A stretch of DNA of 64,000 nucleotides from Polytrichum commune (taxonomy: Eukaryota; Streptophyta; Polytrichopsida; Polytrichales; Polytrichaceae). The position numbers were made by a program, and so were the translations under genes. The DNA is taken from contig OX485805.1 in assembly GCA_950295325.1 (NCBI GenBank), positions 43,238,758 through 43,302,757 of the forward strand, read 5' to 3'. Position 1 is the stretch's first letter, and every line of letters starts with the position of its first letter. This document shows positions 10,640-25,100 of this stretch, in pieces. The notes below the pieces were generated by a model that was given only the letters and a program-made list of their open reading frames with translations, ran no database searches and was not told the DNA's origin.

Positions 10640-13600
10640 ATCCATGGATGTCAAATTATAAGGTGGAAACTATTCAACAAAGGAATGTAAATATCCCTCC
10701 CTCTAATTAAATAGGGGATTTTGGCACGTGTATACATAAATCAAATGTAGGTGCACCCCCTATGTTTAAAACACAATTGCATACATACGTGTAGCATTAG
10801 ATTACAACCAGACAACACCAATCACAAAGTTTGTTCAAAGTTTACACATTTAGTCATTCAGCAATGTGTATCATGTTTCAAGTTCAAGTGGTCAAAACCT
10901 CTCAATACACAACATTCAGTTTTTTGTCCTCAAGTCTACACCCACATACTTTTGGTCTAAAGACCTCAAGTGCCATTGGTGATCATCTAGGGTTATTAGT
11001 TACAGATCTTTCCTAAGTTGCTTTTTGGCTAGCAAATATCTAGCCATAACGTCAACACTTACCAATGTGGACTTAGGTCATATGCCACATAGTCAATGTT
11101 CTCACTACTAACTCTAGAACTGGCAGATGGAAGCAATGGTAGGTCAGAGTCATCAAAGGGATAAGATCTTGGATTTCAACCTCCTTTGCTAAGCATTCTA
11201 GAGTTTGTTGGGAGTCAGAGACAAAATCTAGGTCAACCACATGCATGCACTTTATGGATTCAAGGTCGGGTTCAACTAGTGGCAGAACATATACATCCGA
11301 AGAAACTTTATTGAGCCCCTCAAGCTTGTAATTAATCATGCATCTACTCTCAACATCAAAGAATTGAAAAGGCCAATCTACAATATGAATACCTTCAAGT
11401 AGTGATTTGGGTTTGGTATATGTGTCACCCTTTGCACACTCGTAAGGTCCAATAAGTTATGGACTAGCATTGGAATCATCAAGTGAGAACAATTTCAACT
11501 TTAAAGGCATTGCAAACATGGTATGTGACCAACAACCTTACAAGAACTCTAAACCTTGAGTCACTCACACAAACACCTCTTGCTAACATTGCGCCCTTCC
11601 TTTGCGTTGACAATTGAACCCAAAAAATGTGAGGATTTGCAACAAGAATTCAAACCCCAAAAGTCTACCCATAAACTAAGCAAGAAAAAAATTGAAATTA
11701 GGAAAGATGAATCTTGGGATGGACACACCTAAGGAGCGTGACTATTCATGTATGCCTACTCCTAAATCTTGATCAATCTACCATCAACATTGGTCATGTA
11801 CAAAAGAAGGTGAGTTTGCACAGACAAGAAAAAATCTAAGAGTTCCCGCAAACCTTGACTGGGAACTCACAAAGCCAAACAAGATGCCCAAATCCCTCAA
11901 GCCCCCTTCCCGCATCTAACCCAATGGATACATCCATGAGATGTCATCCAATGGTGCTCATCCATAGTGTGGGGCCCTAAAATATATTATTTTAATTTCT
12001 CACCCCACTAAACCTTGTAAACACCCTAATTATCGACCTTGGAGTTCAATATATAACTTGGTCTTTGTTGCATGTACATGTTTTATAATTTGTAGGTTAC
12101 GACCTTAAAGTGGACCATGTATTTGTTCTCATGTAGTTTTCTAAGATACGGAAGTGGACCCCCCCCCCCCCCCCCCCGGGATTCAATATCAACCTTCAAA
12201 TTTGAAGTTTATGGAGAGAACAAAAAACATATTATGGACAAATTATAATCTTTCATATGAGAGAGAGAGAGAGATTATGACTGCAATGAAGAAGTCTATT
12301 ATGCATAATTGTCCAACTAATGAGTTTCACATCAAAATTTGGCATGACATCTATGCATTAAAGACAACACGTTACAAAGAATTCAACTGGAGTGCACAAT
12401 TCTCATTTCACCCTTTAACATCAATAGCAGCCATTCACATGTAGAATATACCACTCATTGTGAGTAATCAATTGATTGCACCATTTACTTTTCACGGCAT
12501 CCACAAAATTAGGGTTGAATGCACGTGTATTGAAGACCACTAATCAAGAAGAAGAAGAAGAAGATCATCCAAAAAATCACTTATCATCGAGTTCTTGTCC
12601 GAAACAAGCCAAAACTAGTAGTGGATTGTGAAGAATGGACTTTTCCACATACATTGTTACCTCACACAAAGGATGAAATTTTTTGTACAAAATGTTGTTG
12701 CTTGCCCATGTCTTACTCTAAAATGTAGGCATCCCATCAGTTTTCCTTGTGTATTTGGGCGCTTATCGTCCATCTTATCTATTTGTAGAAAACCTTGCCT
12801 TGTTGAAGGACTCTTGCATTAATATTACAAAAGCATTGTAATGATTATAGAATTGGATGCTTTAATTGATAACCCGTTACCAAAATACTACATAAAATGC
12901 AAATAGATGAGTCATTGTTGCAATTGACAAATTATTGAGATTCCCAACCACATGAAATAAAGACTTTGATATGAGGACCAAAAACTATTGTTTGCAATAC
13001 AAATGTGGATGTTTTTTTCTCCAAGACTTCTCTACTCCTTGTGAAAATGTACTCATCTAATATTAAAATGCCAATACAAATCACAAAATCCATTAATTTG
13101 AGAGGACAATGAAGGGGTTGTTCGTATACATGTTGAATTTAAGAACATTTCTTTCACAGTAGTCTAGGTATATGATAGCTTGTAGTATGAATGTTATTTT
13201 TTGTTATTATATATTTTCTTGAATCATTGTCAAATAGGTCGTCAAATCATGAACCTCTTAATGTTCAATTATTGGTCTTCATTAGATCTCTTTGTTTTTT
13301 CTAGAAAGTTTTTTATTTGAATCCAAAGAAATCTACAAGTTGTCAAAGTAGTTTTGGGTCCAAGTGCAAGGCAACTTCGGGCACCTCAATGGGTGAGCTA
13401 TTAGGGTATATGTTATGATTGAAATATAAATAATTAGAAATTATTATACTATCTTTGAAATGACTTATGGGTTATATATTGGTGGGTTAAAAATTTTATT
13501 CAAGTAAAAAATAGGTATCCAATCTATCTTTGACTATTGCACATTTCACATTTAGAGCCTCAGACTATTTTTTCCTTACACATAATGGACCTTTGGAGGA

Positions 13601-14400
13601 CCCGTTTCGGATGTAACTTTAAATCATGTAGGGTGAACATAACCTATTGTCTGGGAACTCTCCACAAACATTGTAACTGTAATTTTGAATGAGGAGCATG
13701 ATTGTGAAGGTTCATGGAATAAAGCATGCACATTCTAAGATACCCCCCCCCCCAAACATATCATGTTTTGGCTTTAATTTGCTCACATATATGTAACATG
13801 GTGTTCATATGTGTAATATAAAGATAAATGTATGTGCATGAAATCTATTAAGCATAGTTTCTTTTTCTTCTTCTAGTTGATTCCATGTTGTTATGTTACT
13901 TCATAAAACTTTGAAACCTAAGTTCGATTACCTCTCACCAATTTGTCCTTACCTATTTTCCTTTGCAAGATTGATGAGATTGTGACAATAGATGATCAAA
14001 CCACTTAGGCTTCTTACCGTTTTATAATCTCAATCAATGTGCATTGTGTAGAGAAGGTAGTCTAAGAATGAACTATCGGGGGAATTTTTTTTGACATTAA
14101 CGAAGATTCAAGCAAAATTTGGACTAAAGATTTGCATGCATGTGATGTTCTCCTTCGTGTATAGCTGAAGATTATGTGTGGAAATTTATTGTGTATGGAT
14201 GGGACCACCGACACAATCAATGGAATTTGTATCAAGGCCGCTAAGTTTATAGCTTACAATTATGCATATACAAATCTAATTGCCTACTTCTTGGCAACAT
14301 CTTTTCCACATGAACAATGATACATATAGATTTTTTTATATAACTTGGAGGCATGATTAGGTTGCATGTCAACATGAACCAAACATTCTTCTCTCTTGGG
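10640..14400. other. gene-free stretch
   Basis: I recognise no protein or element ends here. Landmarks are a run of 19 C (12159-12177), a (GA)n tract near 12260, a short (GAA)n tract near 12548, and a run of 11 C (13743-13753). Confidence 0.5.
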
Positions 14401-14448
14401 TGTGATCCCAAACACAATTGTACTTCCTTCAACATAGGTCTTCTCACC

Positions 14449-14450
14449 AG
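14449..14450 (+). other. possible 5' UTR intron acceptor
   Basis: A pyrimidine-rich stretch ending TTCTCACCAG lies 12 bases before the MTP start codon and looks like a 3' splice site. A 5' UTR intron is therefore likely. The donor was not located. Confidence 0.45.
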
Positions 14451-14462
14451 GTGACTTATATC

Positions 14463-16345
14463 ATGGACGATGAGAGTTCCGTTGGGGCCTTGAAATGCAA
14501 CGACAAGTGCAACATTGATGGCGTGGAAGATACCAAACTCGCCGCGCAAGAAACACGAAGCCGTGACACCCGAAAGTTGTCAACGGCGGTGGGGTTTTGC
14601 TTGCTTTTCATGTTCATTGAAATTGCGGGAGGCATTAAAGCAAATAGCCTAGCCATTCTCACTGATGCCGCGCACCTCCTTTCTGACATTGCAGGTTTTG
14701 CCATATCCATTTTCTCCATATGGGCGTCGGGGTGGGAAGCGAACCCTCGCCAAACATTTGGGTACTACCGGGCAGAGATTCTTGGGGCTCTTTTGTCAAT
14801 TCAAATTATATGGCTGGTCACAGGCGTCTTGGTGTATGAAGCCATCGTGCGTTTTATTCACCCTGACACAAATATCAACGGGAAGATCATGTTCATAATT
14901 GCATGCGTTGGACTTGGTATGAACATTATTTTGATGATAACACTCGGCCATCATGGACACAGTCATTCACATGGAGGGCATAGTCATAGTCATGATCACG
15001 GTCACGATCATGAAGTGCATGACCATAGCAAAGTTGGTCACGCTCATAATCATGAACATGAAGACCATCACAAGCACGACAAAGCTCATGGACATCACAA
15101 AGAGAAGCCAAGCATTTGCAAGAGATTGGCAAATATGTTTCGTAAGATCTCAATCCAAATGCCTTTGCAAATGGAGGATATATACTTTGTGTGGATTTCT
15201 AGAATTTATCAAATTTGAGCATAACATCTACTACAAAATAGGTCAAGACTGAAGATTCCTTACACAAATCATGGGTTTTTTGTTTACTTATTTTTTACAA
15301 TTTATTCATGATGTATTAAGGATACTTACATGAAAATTTATATCATGCACACTATGTAGTTCACTTAGTGTGGACCTTTGATTTGGATCCACATTGGATG
15401 GACACATGATCACTTTGATATTATGCAAGGTCGAGGTTTAAACAAAGACACCATATGTGATCGTGTTGTAGTTTCATTCAACATCATGTGCATTCAAAGT
15501 CATGCAATAAATCATACATTGCTTAAGGAATACAACATATCGCTCCTAAACAATTTGCTAACTTTATAATAAACTCGTGGTATATAGGAAAACAAAAAGA
15601 TCATCACGGCGACCATCACCAAAAACCACATGAACATGAACCCCACAAAGCCGGAAACCATGACAACGAAGCTCATGAGACTGTACGCGTGCATATTGAA
15701 CATGAAGATGGGCAATTACAAGAGCCACATCATGATAACGAAGTCCATGAGATACACGTGGGTGACCACAACGTAGAGCAATGTGATGGGCCACACGATG
15801 TCGGTCACGAAGATCACAAACCCTTTTTGGTGCAAACCGACCGGAGGAGGAGTGTGAAAGTAGACGTGAACCTAGCGACGGATCATGAGGCGGAGAAGGC
15901 GGAAGGTAGCATTAATGTCCGTGGGGCGTATTTGCATGCATTAGGGGACTTGATACAAAGCCTAGGTGTGTTGATTGCGGGAGCCGTGATATGGGTTTAC
16001 CCCAACTTGTATGTAATAGATCCGATATGTACTCTTGTTTTCTCGGTAATGGTTTTGGCCACGACTTATAATATGCTTCGTGAAGTTGTGAGCGTGTTGA
16101 TGGAGAGCACTCCGCGGGAGATTGATGCGAGTGCTTTAGAAAAAGGGTTGTTGGCGTTGACGAGTGTGGTTGCCATACATGAGCTCCACATTTGGGCGAT
16201 CACGGTAGGAAGGTCGCTACTTGCTTGTCATATATTAGTTGATCCGGAGGCGGACACTCAAGATGTTCTCCACAAAGTGACTGAATATTGTGAGAAGGTG
16301 TACAAGATTAGCCATGTGACAATACAAGTTGAGCGTGATTTGTGA
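14463..16345 (+). CDS. MTP1-like: MTP1-like vacuolar zinc transporter (CDF family)
   Basis: Exons 14463-15141 and 15588-16345 join in phase (C|GTAAGA donor, TATATAG acceptor) to give 478 residues. Cation diffusion facilitators of the Zn-CDF/MTP group exchange Zn2+ for H+, usually at the vacuolar membrane. Six membrane segments are evident. The zinc-site HxxxD motifs are H71/D75 in TM2 (TDAAHLLSD) and H343/D347 in TM5 (AYLHALGD). The C-terminal cytosolic domain carries [10 protein letters not shown] and [11 protein letters not shown]. Between TM4 and TM5 (residues about 161-333) lies a loop with about 40 histidines, roughly twice the loop length of Arabidopsis MTP1, and the intron falls inside it. 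The start ATG matches the family N-terminus, with a Cys pair (CNDKC) near residue 20. The nearest host gene is the GST 2.8 kb downstream on the same strand; nothing suggests linkage. Family assignment is very secure; the exact exon junction is inferred from phase. Confidence 0.93.
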
Positions 16346-19177
16346 CAAGGAAAGTTTGCATCTAGTAGATCACAAGTGCCATCTGTGTGGACATCTCCCG
16401 GGGGGGGGGGGGGACTCTTCATACCACATACGAACTAACGTGAGTGTAAGAAGAGGTATTGTTTGAGGCATTAGCATACATGGTATACATAAGGGAGAGT
16501 TATTAATTTTCTCTAGAGTGTACATTGAAAAAGGCTTTTAAAAACTTCCAGTATTGGTAGATGTACAAAAAGGGCCTAAGTTTTAGAAAAACTTTTGAGA
16601 ATAAATGTGTCGGATTCATCTAATTCATATGCATCCGTTGTTGTCATATGGCAAAAGTCCTCAATGACTCCCTTGTCCATTATTGTTAGGGTTCACATTG
16701 GGTTCTAGGACAAGCTAGAGGCTCTTGGAATGCTCATGGGCTCCCTTGAGTATTTCTCTCCAGATTGTGCCTAAGTTATTATGCTCTTGTCTCTATTTAT
16801 TTGATGCAATCATTGAGTTACATGCTATGAATGGGAAAAACATAAAATATATCAATCAATCAATCAATGACTTTCTCATTACAAAGTGAACGTGGATTTT
16901 ACATGTAATGAAAGCATAATTAATTCATGATGTATATTTTGTATACGTAGTGGAGGCAATTATCACATTAAATGTAAAAGCTCAATTTAAATACAAGAGT
17001 CCATTTTCTAGCATGCCGTTAGTACGTATACATCTGTTTTTCTTTATATACTTCTTGTATATAAGCAGGGTTTAATTTCATAGTGACCTGCACATGTCAT
17101 TTAGGTTTCCAATGAAGAGTCCACCCCAAGGGGAATATCTTGACCTTGCTCTTTAGAAGTCAAGGCATTGCAATTTTGCTTGGTTTTGACTTTGTTGAGG
17201 ATGAGGAGAATTTCTCTTCATTGATTGTATATAAGAGGGTGATCTTGGTACACTTAGGTGGTGCTTAGGAATATTGGATTTACAGAGAAAACATCCACTT
17301 TTGATTTTATTCCATGTATTATGATGATGAGAACATTGAACTCCAAATGAGGTTGTGATCCAACATTCCATAGAAAAAGCGAAAGTAAACGGATGTATTG
17401 ACTCAAGTCTTTGACAGTCCAAAGTCATTTTTACATACATTGAATGTCAAGCATTTATTATGAAAATTGAACATTTGTAACGACAACTTGATGATAAACA
17501 ACTACTATACATCATTGCTAGAATCGAATTACAAGGTTTTAGCAAGTAGATGGACCCATATGTTTGTGGATAATTGATTCTTGTTGACGTCCAATAGTGC
17601 TATTCAAACTCTTAGATGCTAGCTCTGAAGTCAAATCGGCTCAAGTAAACTTTTTCAATATTTTGAGATAGTTGACTATGTTTTCACCAATGTTGAATTG
17701 CTATCAAGTGTTTTTTAAAACAAACCACTCAAATGTGTGGAATAGACATTCCTACACTCTCTTGATACATATAAGGTACATTATTGTAAAAGTCATTTTT
17801 ATATACATACATGTCAATATAGCATACAAGAACCTTCATACTTAGATAACTCTACTTTAATACCTATTAATTTGGTATATTAGGATGCAATTGACTCAAA
17901 TAATGTTTCAAGTATACAAACATTCTCTCCTTTAGTGACACCCACCAACATGACACCAAATACCCATATTTGATATGTATTGCACTTATCATACTAGTTG
18001 GATAAGTTCTTTGAAGATTGAAACCATTGTTGATATTGGATAGTATATTCAACTACATACCACACAACATTGGTTTTCACCTTAAGGAAGATTGGTGGAG
18101 CCCAGATAAAAGTATAAGATATCTTAAAGTTAGTTTGAATTAGGGTCCAAGTCCAAAAGAAACCCTGAACCGATAGCCAAATTTTGGACCCAAGATAACA
18201 TTGGGCTCCAAGTCCAAAGTATGAAAAAAATGAAGTGGTGCTAATAGAGTTATCCATGAAATCCCTCAAAGGGGGACAAACCCGTGGGTTTGATCCTTCT
18301 ATGAGAAAAACTTTCTATTAAGAGCTCCTTGGCTTGTAATGGATCGAAGCCCGTTTTGAAAGTCATGTGAAACTTTTAGGACCTCCTCTTGCCATCTCAA
18401 AAACTTTGTGAAAAAATCAACATTTAAAATAGGGTATGAGCATGGGACCCATTGTCTTAAATCTTGGATCGGTCTATGCTAGGCTAGCATGGCCTACCCA
18501 TTCTAGTAGGACAAGCTAGAAAGCGAGTTTTAAATAACCCAACATCACTCTTTATTTTGTAATTTAAGCAGTAAAAAAAACTTAGATGGCTTTGTGTTAA
18601 TTCTCATAGACCCATGATTTAATCTGTTTCACTTTACATGTAACTCTAATGTGTCACCATCTTCCCACCAAATCTTGTTTCATTTGAACTAAAAAAAAAG
18701 CACTCCACCTAATTAAACAAACCAAACATGTTCAAACTTGTTTTTAGATCATGTCCAATTACAAGTCCAAAAGCAAGGTCCATTTCATGGGTGTTTTGGA
18801 CCCTAATGTAAAACCAGTCTTGGTCCTAGCCCTTGTTCAGCTGGCATCCCAATTTTGGGATCTTGAAAAGTGTCAAGAGGTGCAAAAAGGAAAAACAGTG
18901 GATGTCATAGCAGAGTCAAGAATTGTGGCAAGCACAAAAGACGTGATGAATCATCACAGTTTGTGAAATAATGCTCACATCGGAGGGGTTGACAAGGAGC
19001 AGCCATGGCGTTGCGGATCTCCTGCAGTCCCCATTTGCTGCATCTTGTCAACTAGGGCACAATCTTTTTGCAAAACAATTAGGGGTATCTGGAATGCGAG
19101 GGCGGTGGTGAGATCAGGGTGTTGCAGGGTTAATTTGCATATCATTAGCCCTAATCCCCTCAATCTTCGCAACACAT
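16346..19177. other. intergenic stretch
   Basis: Space between the MTP stop and the GST start. It contains a run of 14 G at 16400-16413, presumably in or just past the MTP 3' UTR, and a short (ATCA)n tract near 16850. No further gene was recognised. Confidence 0.5.
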
Positions 19178-22100
19178 ATGGCCTCCAACATGACTCTGAT
19201 CACAGATGGTCAGTGTTTCTCTCTCCCCTCTGCATGCATCCCCTCAGGATCAGTCAGTCTGCAATTTGCAAAATGATTTGGTGGGCTTTGCCATCTGTTG
19301 TAGAGGAAGTCATGTGTATGTTGTGAAATTTTTTGGAGTTGCGATGGATAGGTTTCTGGGCATAGAAATGATGGGCATTTTTTAATTCAACCCAGTTAGG
19401 TTGATGTGGTGTCTACCCTACCAATCAGTCAGTTTAATGTGCAAAATGCTGTTAGCCCATGATTTGGTGGGCCTCACAATCAGCTGTGGAGAAAATTATG
19501 TGTATGTTGTGTTTATGGAACTGTTAGTAAGGTTCGGTTTTGGGCTCAGAACCTCATGATGTTGAGATGATGTCCAATTCAGGTCTAAACTGGTGGGCAT
19601 TTGTTGCTTCAATCTGGTTAACTTGATATGTTGTCTACCCTATAATTCAGTCTTCAATTTGCGAAATAATGTAGTCTTATGATTTGGTGGGCTTCGCCAT
19701 CTATTATGGGGGAATTCATGTGTATGTTGTGTTTGGAGTTCCAAAGGATTTGTTTCTGGGCTCGAAACCCATGATGTCCAGTTTAGGTCTGAACTAGTGG
19801 GCATTTGTTACCTCAATCTCATTAGCTTAACATATTTGTGTCAACTTCGTTCCTGGGCAAACAAAGATATCACTCCTGACTTTTTGCACTTCTTGGGGTG
19901 TGGTTGCCACAGGTGCATCGCATTACTGTGAAAAGGTACCTCTTCAACTATTCCAGAGGTGAAGGTTTCATGTTCATAGCAGACCCCACTTCTTCTAATT
20001 TCCTAACCTAAATTCCTTACCTACCTAACCTACCTCTCCAGACCTTAGTGGCAGAGTAATGTGTCAATCAATTGGATGGTTGGTTTTTGAAGGTATATCT
20101 GACTGGATGGTTGATTTTAATTTCTATCTTGTGAAATCAGTTTCGTCTGCAAATTACATTCTACAAGTATGTATAATCTGTAATTGATCGAAGGAGTGGT
20201 AGTTCTGGAAGGGGACAGGCACGATGGGCATTGGAAAGAGCTTCTTTGATTTACACAGAAAACAAGCACGTTGTGCTTATGCACATGATGTTCACCAGGT
20301 TTGTGCCTCTATTATCTTAAAGCTATAAGGTTAGACATGTGTTACTTGGATACTTTTCTCTCTGGACCCACTTCTCGTAGAATATGAAACACATCGCAAT
20401 TAGTGGGAGATGATCAGAAAATCCAAATCATGCCTGTAGCCAGTTGCCTCCTAATTTTCGGAACTCATGAATATCTAATTCATTATCAATGTGAAGATTC
20501 TCCTGCACTCTAAGTGGTCATAAAGGTCCCCCCAATTATGTTGACACTATGAAGCCTAGAGTGGATAGCATATTTTGAGCACATAGTCCAATCTCTTTTG
20601 AATATAGGATGCCTTTTTGGTGTCCACTTTTATATTCACACATAATCACATACAACTCAAATATAGTCGTCCATGTTTACCTTACATGCAACATGAGTGA
20701 CCACGTTTATAAAGCGGTATAGCATCTTAGCATCTACCTAGAGACAATTCATCATAGCACGTGTCTATGCATATTCTTGCCCAAAAATCATGTATGTTTC
20801 GAAATGTTCATCTCACAGAAAACTCTGTATTTCAGTCTGGAATGCCGTTTTTTGTAATGTGCTGGTTGTTATTTATGCAGGGGGTTAGGAGCTGGAACAA
20901 GTTGCCCAAAACTGGTGATGGGTAGGCAGAATGAGAGAGTTGTGCTACAAGAGTCACCTGATATTTTGAGATTTGCTGATAAGAATATACGTAATGAAGA
21001 GGACCGCCTGTACCCTGATGATCCTGAGCTACAAAAACTCGTCCAATCCTGGGGTATGTGGGTAAATGCAATCTGCAACTACCTTGCCTACCTACTGGTG
21101 GAAAGCTCGGACAGTTCAGTGGCATTTCTCTTTTTCCACTTATCTTTTCACTATGTCAATTTGTTGTCATACATTATGTGCCACTCAACACAGTAATTGT
21201 TGCTGTTATGAATATAACTTGCTTTGTTCTGAATGTATCAATGATGTAACGTCTGGTATTTTATTTAAATAAACAGGACTGCAGATTTTTATTTTGAGAT
21301 CTTCTCTGTGATTTTTCTGTTTGATCTGATGTGGGGGTCACACACCTTTGAAACAGGGTTCAGTAGGCTAGGTTGGCCAAGGTAAAAGAATCTTGGCCTT
21401 GTGCCTGAACCTGGGGAGCTTGGATTCAAGGTTGGTCCCTCTCTTTTTGGGGTACAAATGTCTGTTTTTGACTCCAATCAGAAACGGTGAGTTTAAGCTA
21501 TACACAACCTCCTTCTTGGATCCCAGTTGAAAATGGACATATCTACCCAAAGAGAAAGGAATTGACCTTGAAACCAAGATCCCCAAGGTTAGGCACATGT
21601 CAAGGCCAAAATTCTTCCTACCTTGGCCAACCGAACCCATTTCAAGAACAAGATTTTCAAACATATATATATGGATGTTAGTATGCTCCACTTGAATCTG
21701 GAAATCAACTTGTAAATGTGTTGTCATGAGGTAGCATATCACTCATTTCTGGGTTATGGGCATTACTACAGAGTGGAGATTCGATAAGCAGCTGGGCCCC
21801 CATGTGCGGAGATGGGAATATTGCTACCTTCTGTTTGACAAATGTAGTTATGCCTTATTAACACAAGGAGCACCATGGCTTGAACGAATCTTTGCCTGGC
21901 TTTTGATGCCTTTGTTACGCCGAATTGTCCACAGTGCCTTATTCTGTAATAAGCCCGGGGCCAGAGAACGGTCTCTCCAAGTAGTCGCAGGAATCTTCAA
22001 AGAGGTACATTGATATTTGCATCTTTGATCCTTTTTGCAAGTTCCACCTGATCCTTTTACCTACCTGTACGAGGGAGGCTTGGTAATAGAGTTTTCCTAT

Positions 22101-25100
22101 TCACAAACCCAATGAAGATTTTGTTGGGAGTTGATCCTCTATGATTACCTATTGGTTATTTTGTATACAAAATCGATGACTTCTTTCCACTTGTGGTGCA
22201 TGCTCTGAGGTTGTGTTTGAATTTTAATGAAAAGCAACCTATTTCATTTAATCAGAGCCAAACTTTTTTAGCACCTCTTGGTATGCCAGAATGAGTTTGA
22301 ACCGATATAGAATGTTCGTCATTGAAACCTCCACACTACCTCGAAGTATGCACCGAAAACTTATCAAGTGTGGAAGGTGTTCCATGCAAAACAACAAACT
22401 CCCTACCAGAAGTTCTATTGAATTCTATAGGAAAGACTGACAACGTGGCATTGCATTTTGGTCGTTGCTCCTACATCAAAGTTTTAAGGTCATCCTTATG
22501 GCTCCAAGATTTTGCATGCTTTCATATTCTTGATAATATAATTAATTATTGATGAACCAGCGTCACTGATATGGTATTTCATATTTTGAAGTAATCCTCT
22601 TTCACCAAGTTTATCAGACACTTCTTCATAAGCCTCTCATTCTTTTAGTAGTTCTAGATGCATTTTGAGATTCCTGTGGGTGGACCTTGAACAGGTAGAT
22701 GACTTGCTTTCAGATGGTCGACCCTACATATGTGGGCGTAGATTCACGGCTGCAGACATCACATTTGCTGCTCTCGGAGGACCGATGGTTCGTCCTCCAC
22801 AGTATGTTCTTGTATTAAACCCTTGATTTAAGACACGAGAGAAATGATTTGACATGCTGGCAAACACTCGGGCAACCTTATCTTCTTTGTAAGGTAGATG
22901 GGTCTTAAATGGTTACTTTTTCCAACTAGCTCATTTCTCCTAGGTTATAAAACACACGATTAGCACAAGGTGGTTAGCAAATCCAAATCAAGGTCATAGC
23001 CACTTTCTTCACAGATTTTGGAGCTCATATGAATATCTTATTCATTATCAAAGTGATGATTCTTGTGCTCATTAAATGATCATATAGGTCTTCATCAGTT
23101 ATGTTGAATTTTTGAACCTAGAATGGTTGTCATATTTTGAGCACATAGTCCAATCTCTTTTACACACGTCTTTTTGGTATTCATTCTTAGAGCTACACCA
23201 AATCATATGCCATGCAAATGTAGGTGGTTGATAAGTTTCTGAATTAAGCACGTCTACCTTAGTATGTTCTCTTGGAAACATGCTTAGGGCACCTTACACT
23301 ATGGCCAAGGTCATGACCATGAAATTGTGGGGGCCCTTGATACTCATATGAAGGCTATTGAGATTGAATGTTGGGTGGTCACATGCTTTCAAGTGTAGTG
23401 TATAGACATACACAACCAAGTTCTCAACCTCTTCTCAACCGAATGCTAGTTCATTACCATACTAGTCATGTGGGTCCTTCTGCACAATAGGCTATATCAA
23501 ATCAAGGGTTGTGAGATTTTGGAATGTCATGGTCTCTCCATTCTATGATGAACCCACCTTGACTCAACATCTGATAGACATTGAAATAGTATCCATTTCA
23601 AGCCATGTAGGACTCCATGTAGGTTTCCTCATCCATTCAAACTTCCATGGTATCTTAGGCCCTCAAGTTGTAGTTTAAAGTGAAGTGGGACAATCTTGGC
23701 ATGTTCCACGAATGAGAAGTCTTATATTTCTATGGTCATGGGCCCTCAAGCTCTGGTGTGAAGTGCCCCTTAGATGGCCTCTCCTTAGGTATATGAAGAG
23801 GAACCCCAATTCCATGAAATGTCTCTGGTATGCGGGTGTTATTTGGTTACTTTCCTAATCAAACACCTATATTTAATTGGTATGTGGTTCGGTGAGGATC
23901 AAAGAACAAACACCATAAAGACACATGATCAAAGGAGATTGGGCTACATCTTCAAGTTTTATTAACTACTCCACACTCAATAGTGAACACAATTGGAAGG
24001 ACCTATTTATTCCGTTAAGGTATAAACAAAGATGCACTTCTCATAACCATAACTAAATCACAAGAGATTTGATTTTCAGCCCGATTTTTTCTTTATGTAG
24101 ATTTGGCAATGCAGGACAAGTTTCATTATGTAAATCTGTTTGGTAGAAGTTGGAGAACATGAAAAACGAACTGATTAACACCCGCATACCTTCAACTCCA
24201 GAGTGCAAACATATTTGAAGCATTGTGAGAAGGTTAACAGAGAGAGAGAGAGAACCATATATATCAGTGCATATATGCTATAGTGCTGGCAGAAGACATG
24301 CAATTGAAAGTATGATGAATTTGATTCACAGATATGGAGCATGGCTTCCTGCAATCGAGGAATGCCCAGCCGATATGGCTTGCACGATGCACTATTTAAG
24401 AAAAACATCTGCTGGCAAAGTGAGTTCCTTGCTCTCTTCTTTTTTTGTGGGATGTGCAATGGCCAAAAGCAATGAGTGTTAGGGTTAAGTCACATAGACC
24501 CTTGCAACCCATCCACCCATCCAGGAAGAAAAATTGGGTGATGTCGCAGTACAAAATGGGTGACATCTGTTTCTACACAATGCATCTCCATGTGGAGCAA
24601 CCTTTCACTCATTTTTCATACCTAAATTTCTCCTTCCATGTGGTTTAGGTGAGTCCATAGAATAGGCAAGTATTTACAAGTGTCATGTGGAAGGAGGCTA
24701 TTTCTCCCATGGGACCATAGGGTAGGTACACTAAGTAGCCCTATTAATTTTGGTGGAAAATTAGCATGGGCCGCACTAATTTTCTAGTCAAGATGGAATT
24801 AATGTGGGTCCAAGGCCTCTAGTCTTCCCCTAAGTCTTTTTTAACCAACACATATATTAGTTACAAGACAAAAAAAACAGCATGAAGTAATGTGATCCAT
24901 GCTATATTTATTGCTAGAATTAAGCGTGGGTTTGAAAATTTAATATGGCATGCATTAATTTTCATTATGAGAATGAGTGCGGGCTCTAGAAATTTATTGT
25001 GGCCCACGGTATTATGACTATTTAGTGTAGTCATTGTTGAGGGCACCTATCCAAGCTTACCCATTCTTGATTCCCTATGATTATGGAACGAAATGCAAGT

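Noticed and set aside
14456-15794. Minus-strand His/Asp-rich frames opposite the MTP gene
   Set aside because: They are antisense reflections of the CAT/CAC-rich loop codons of the transporter.
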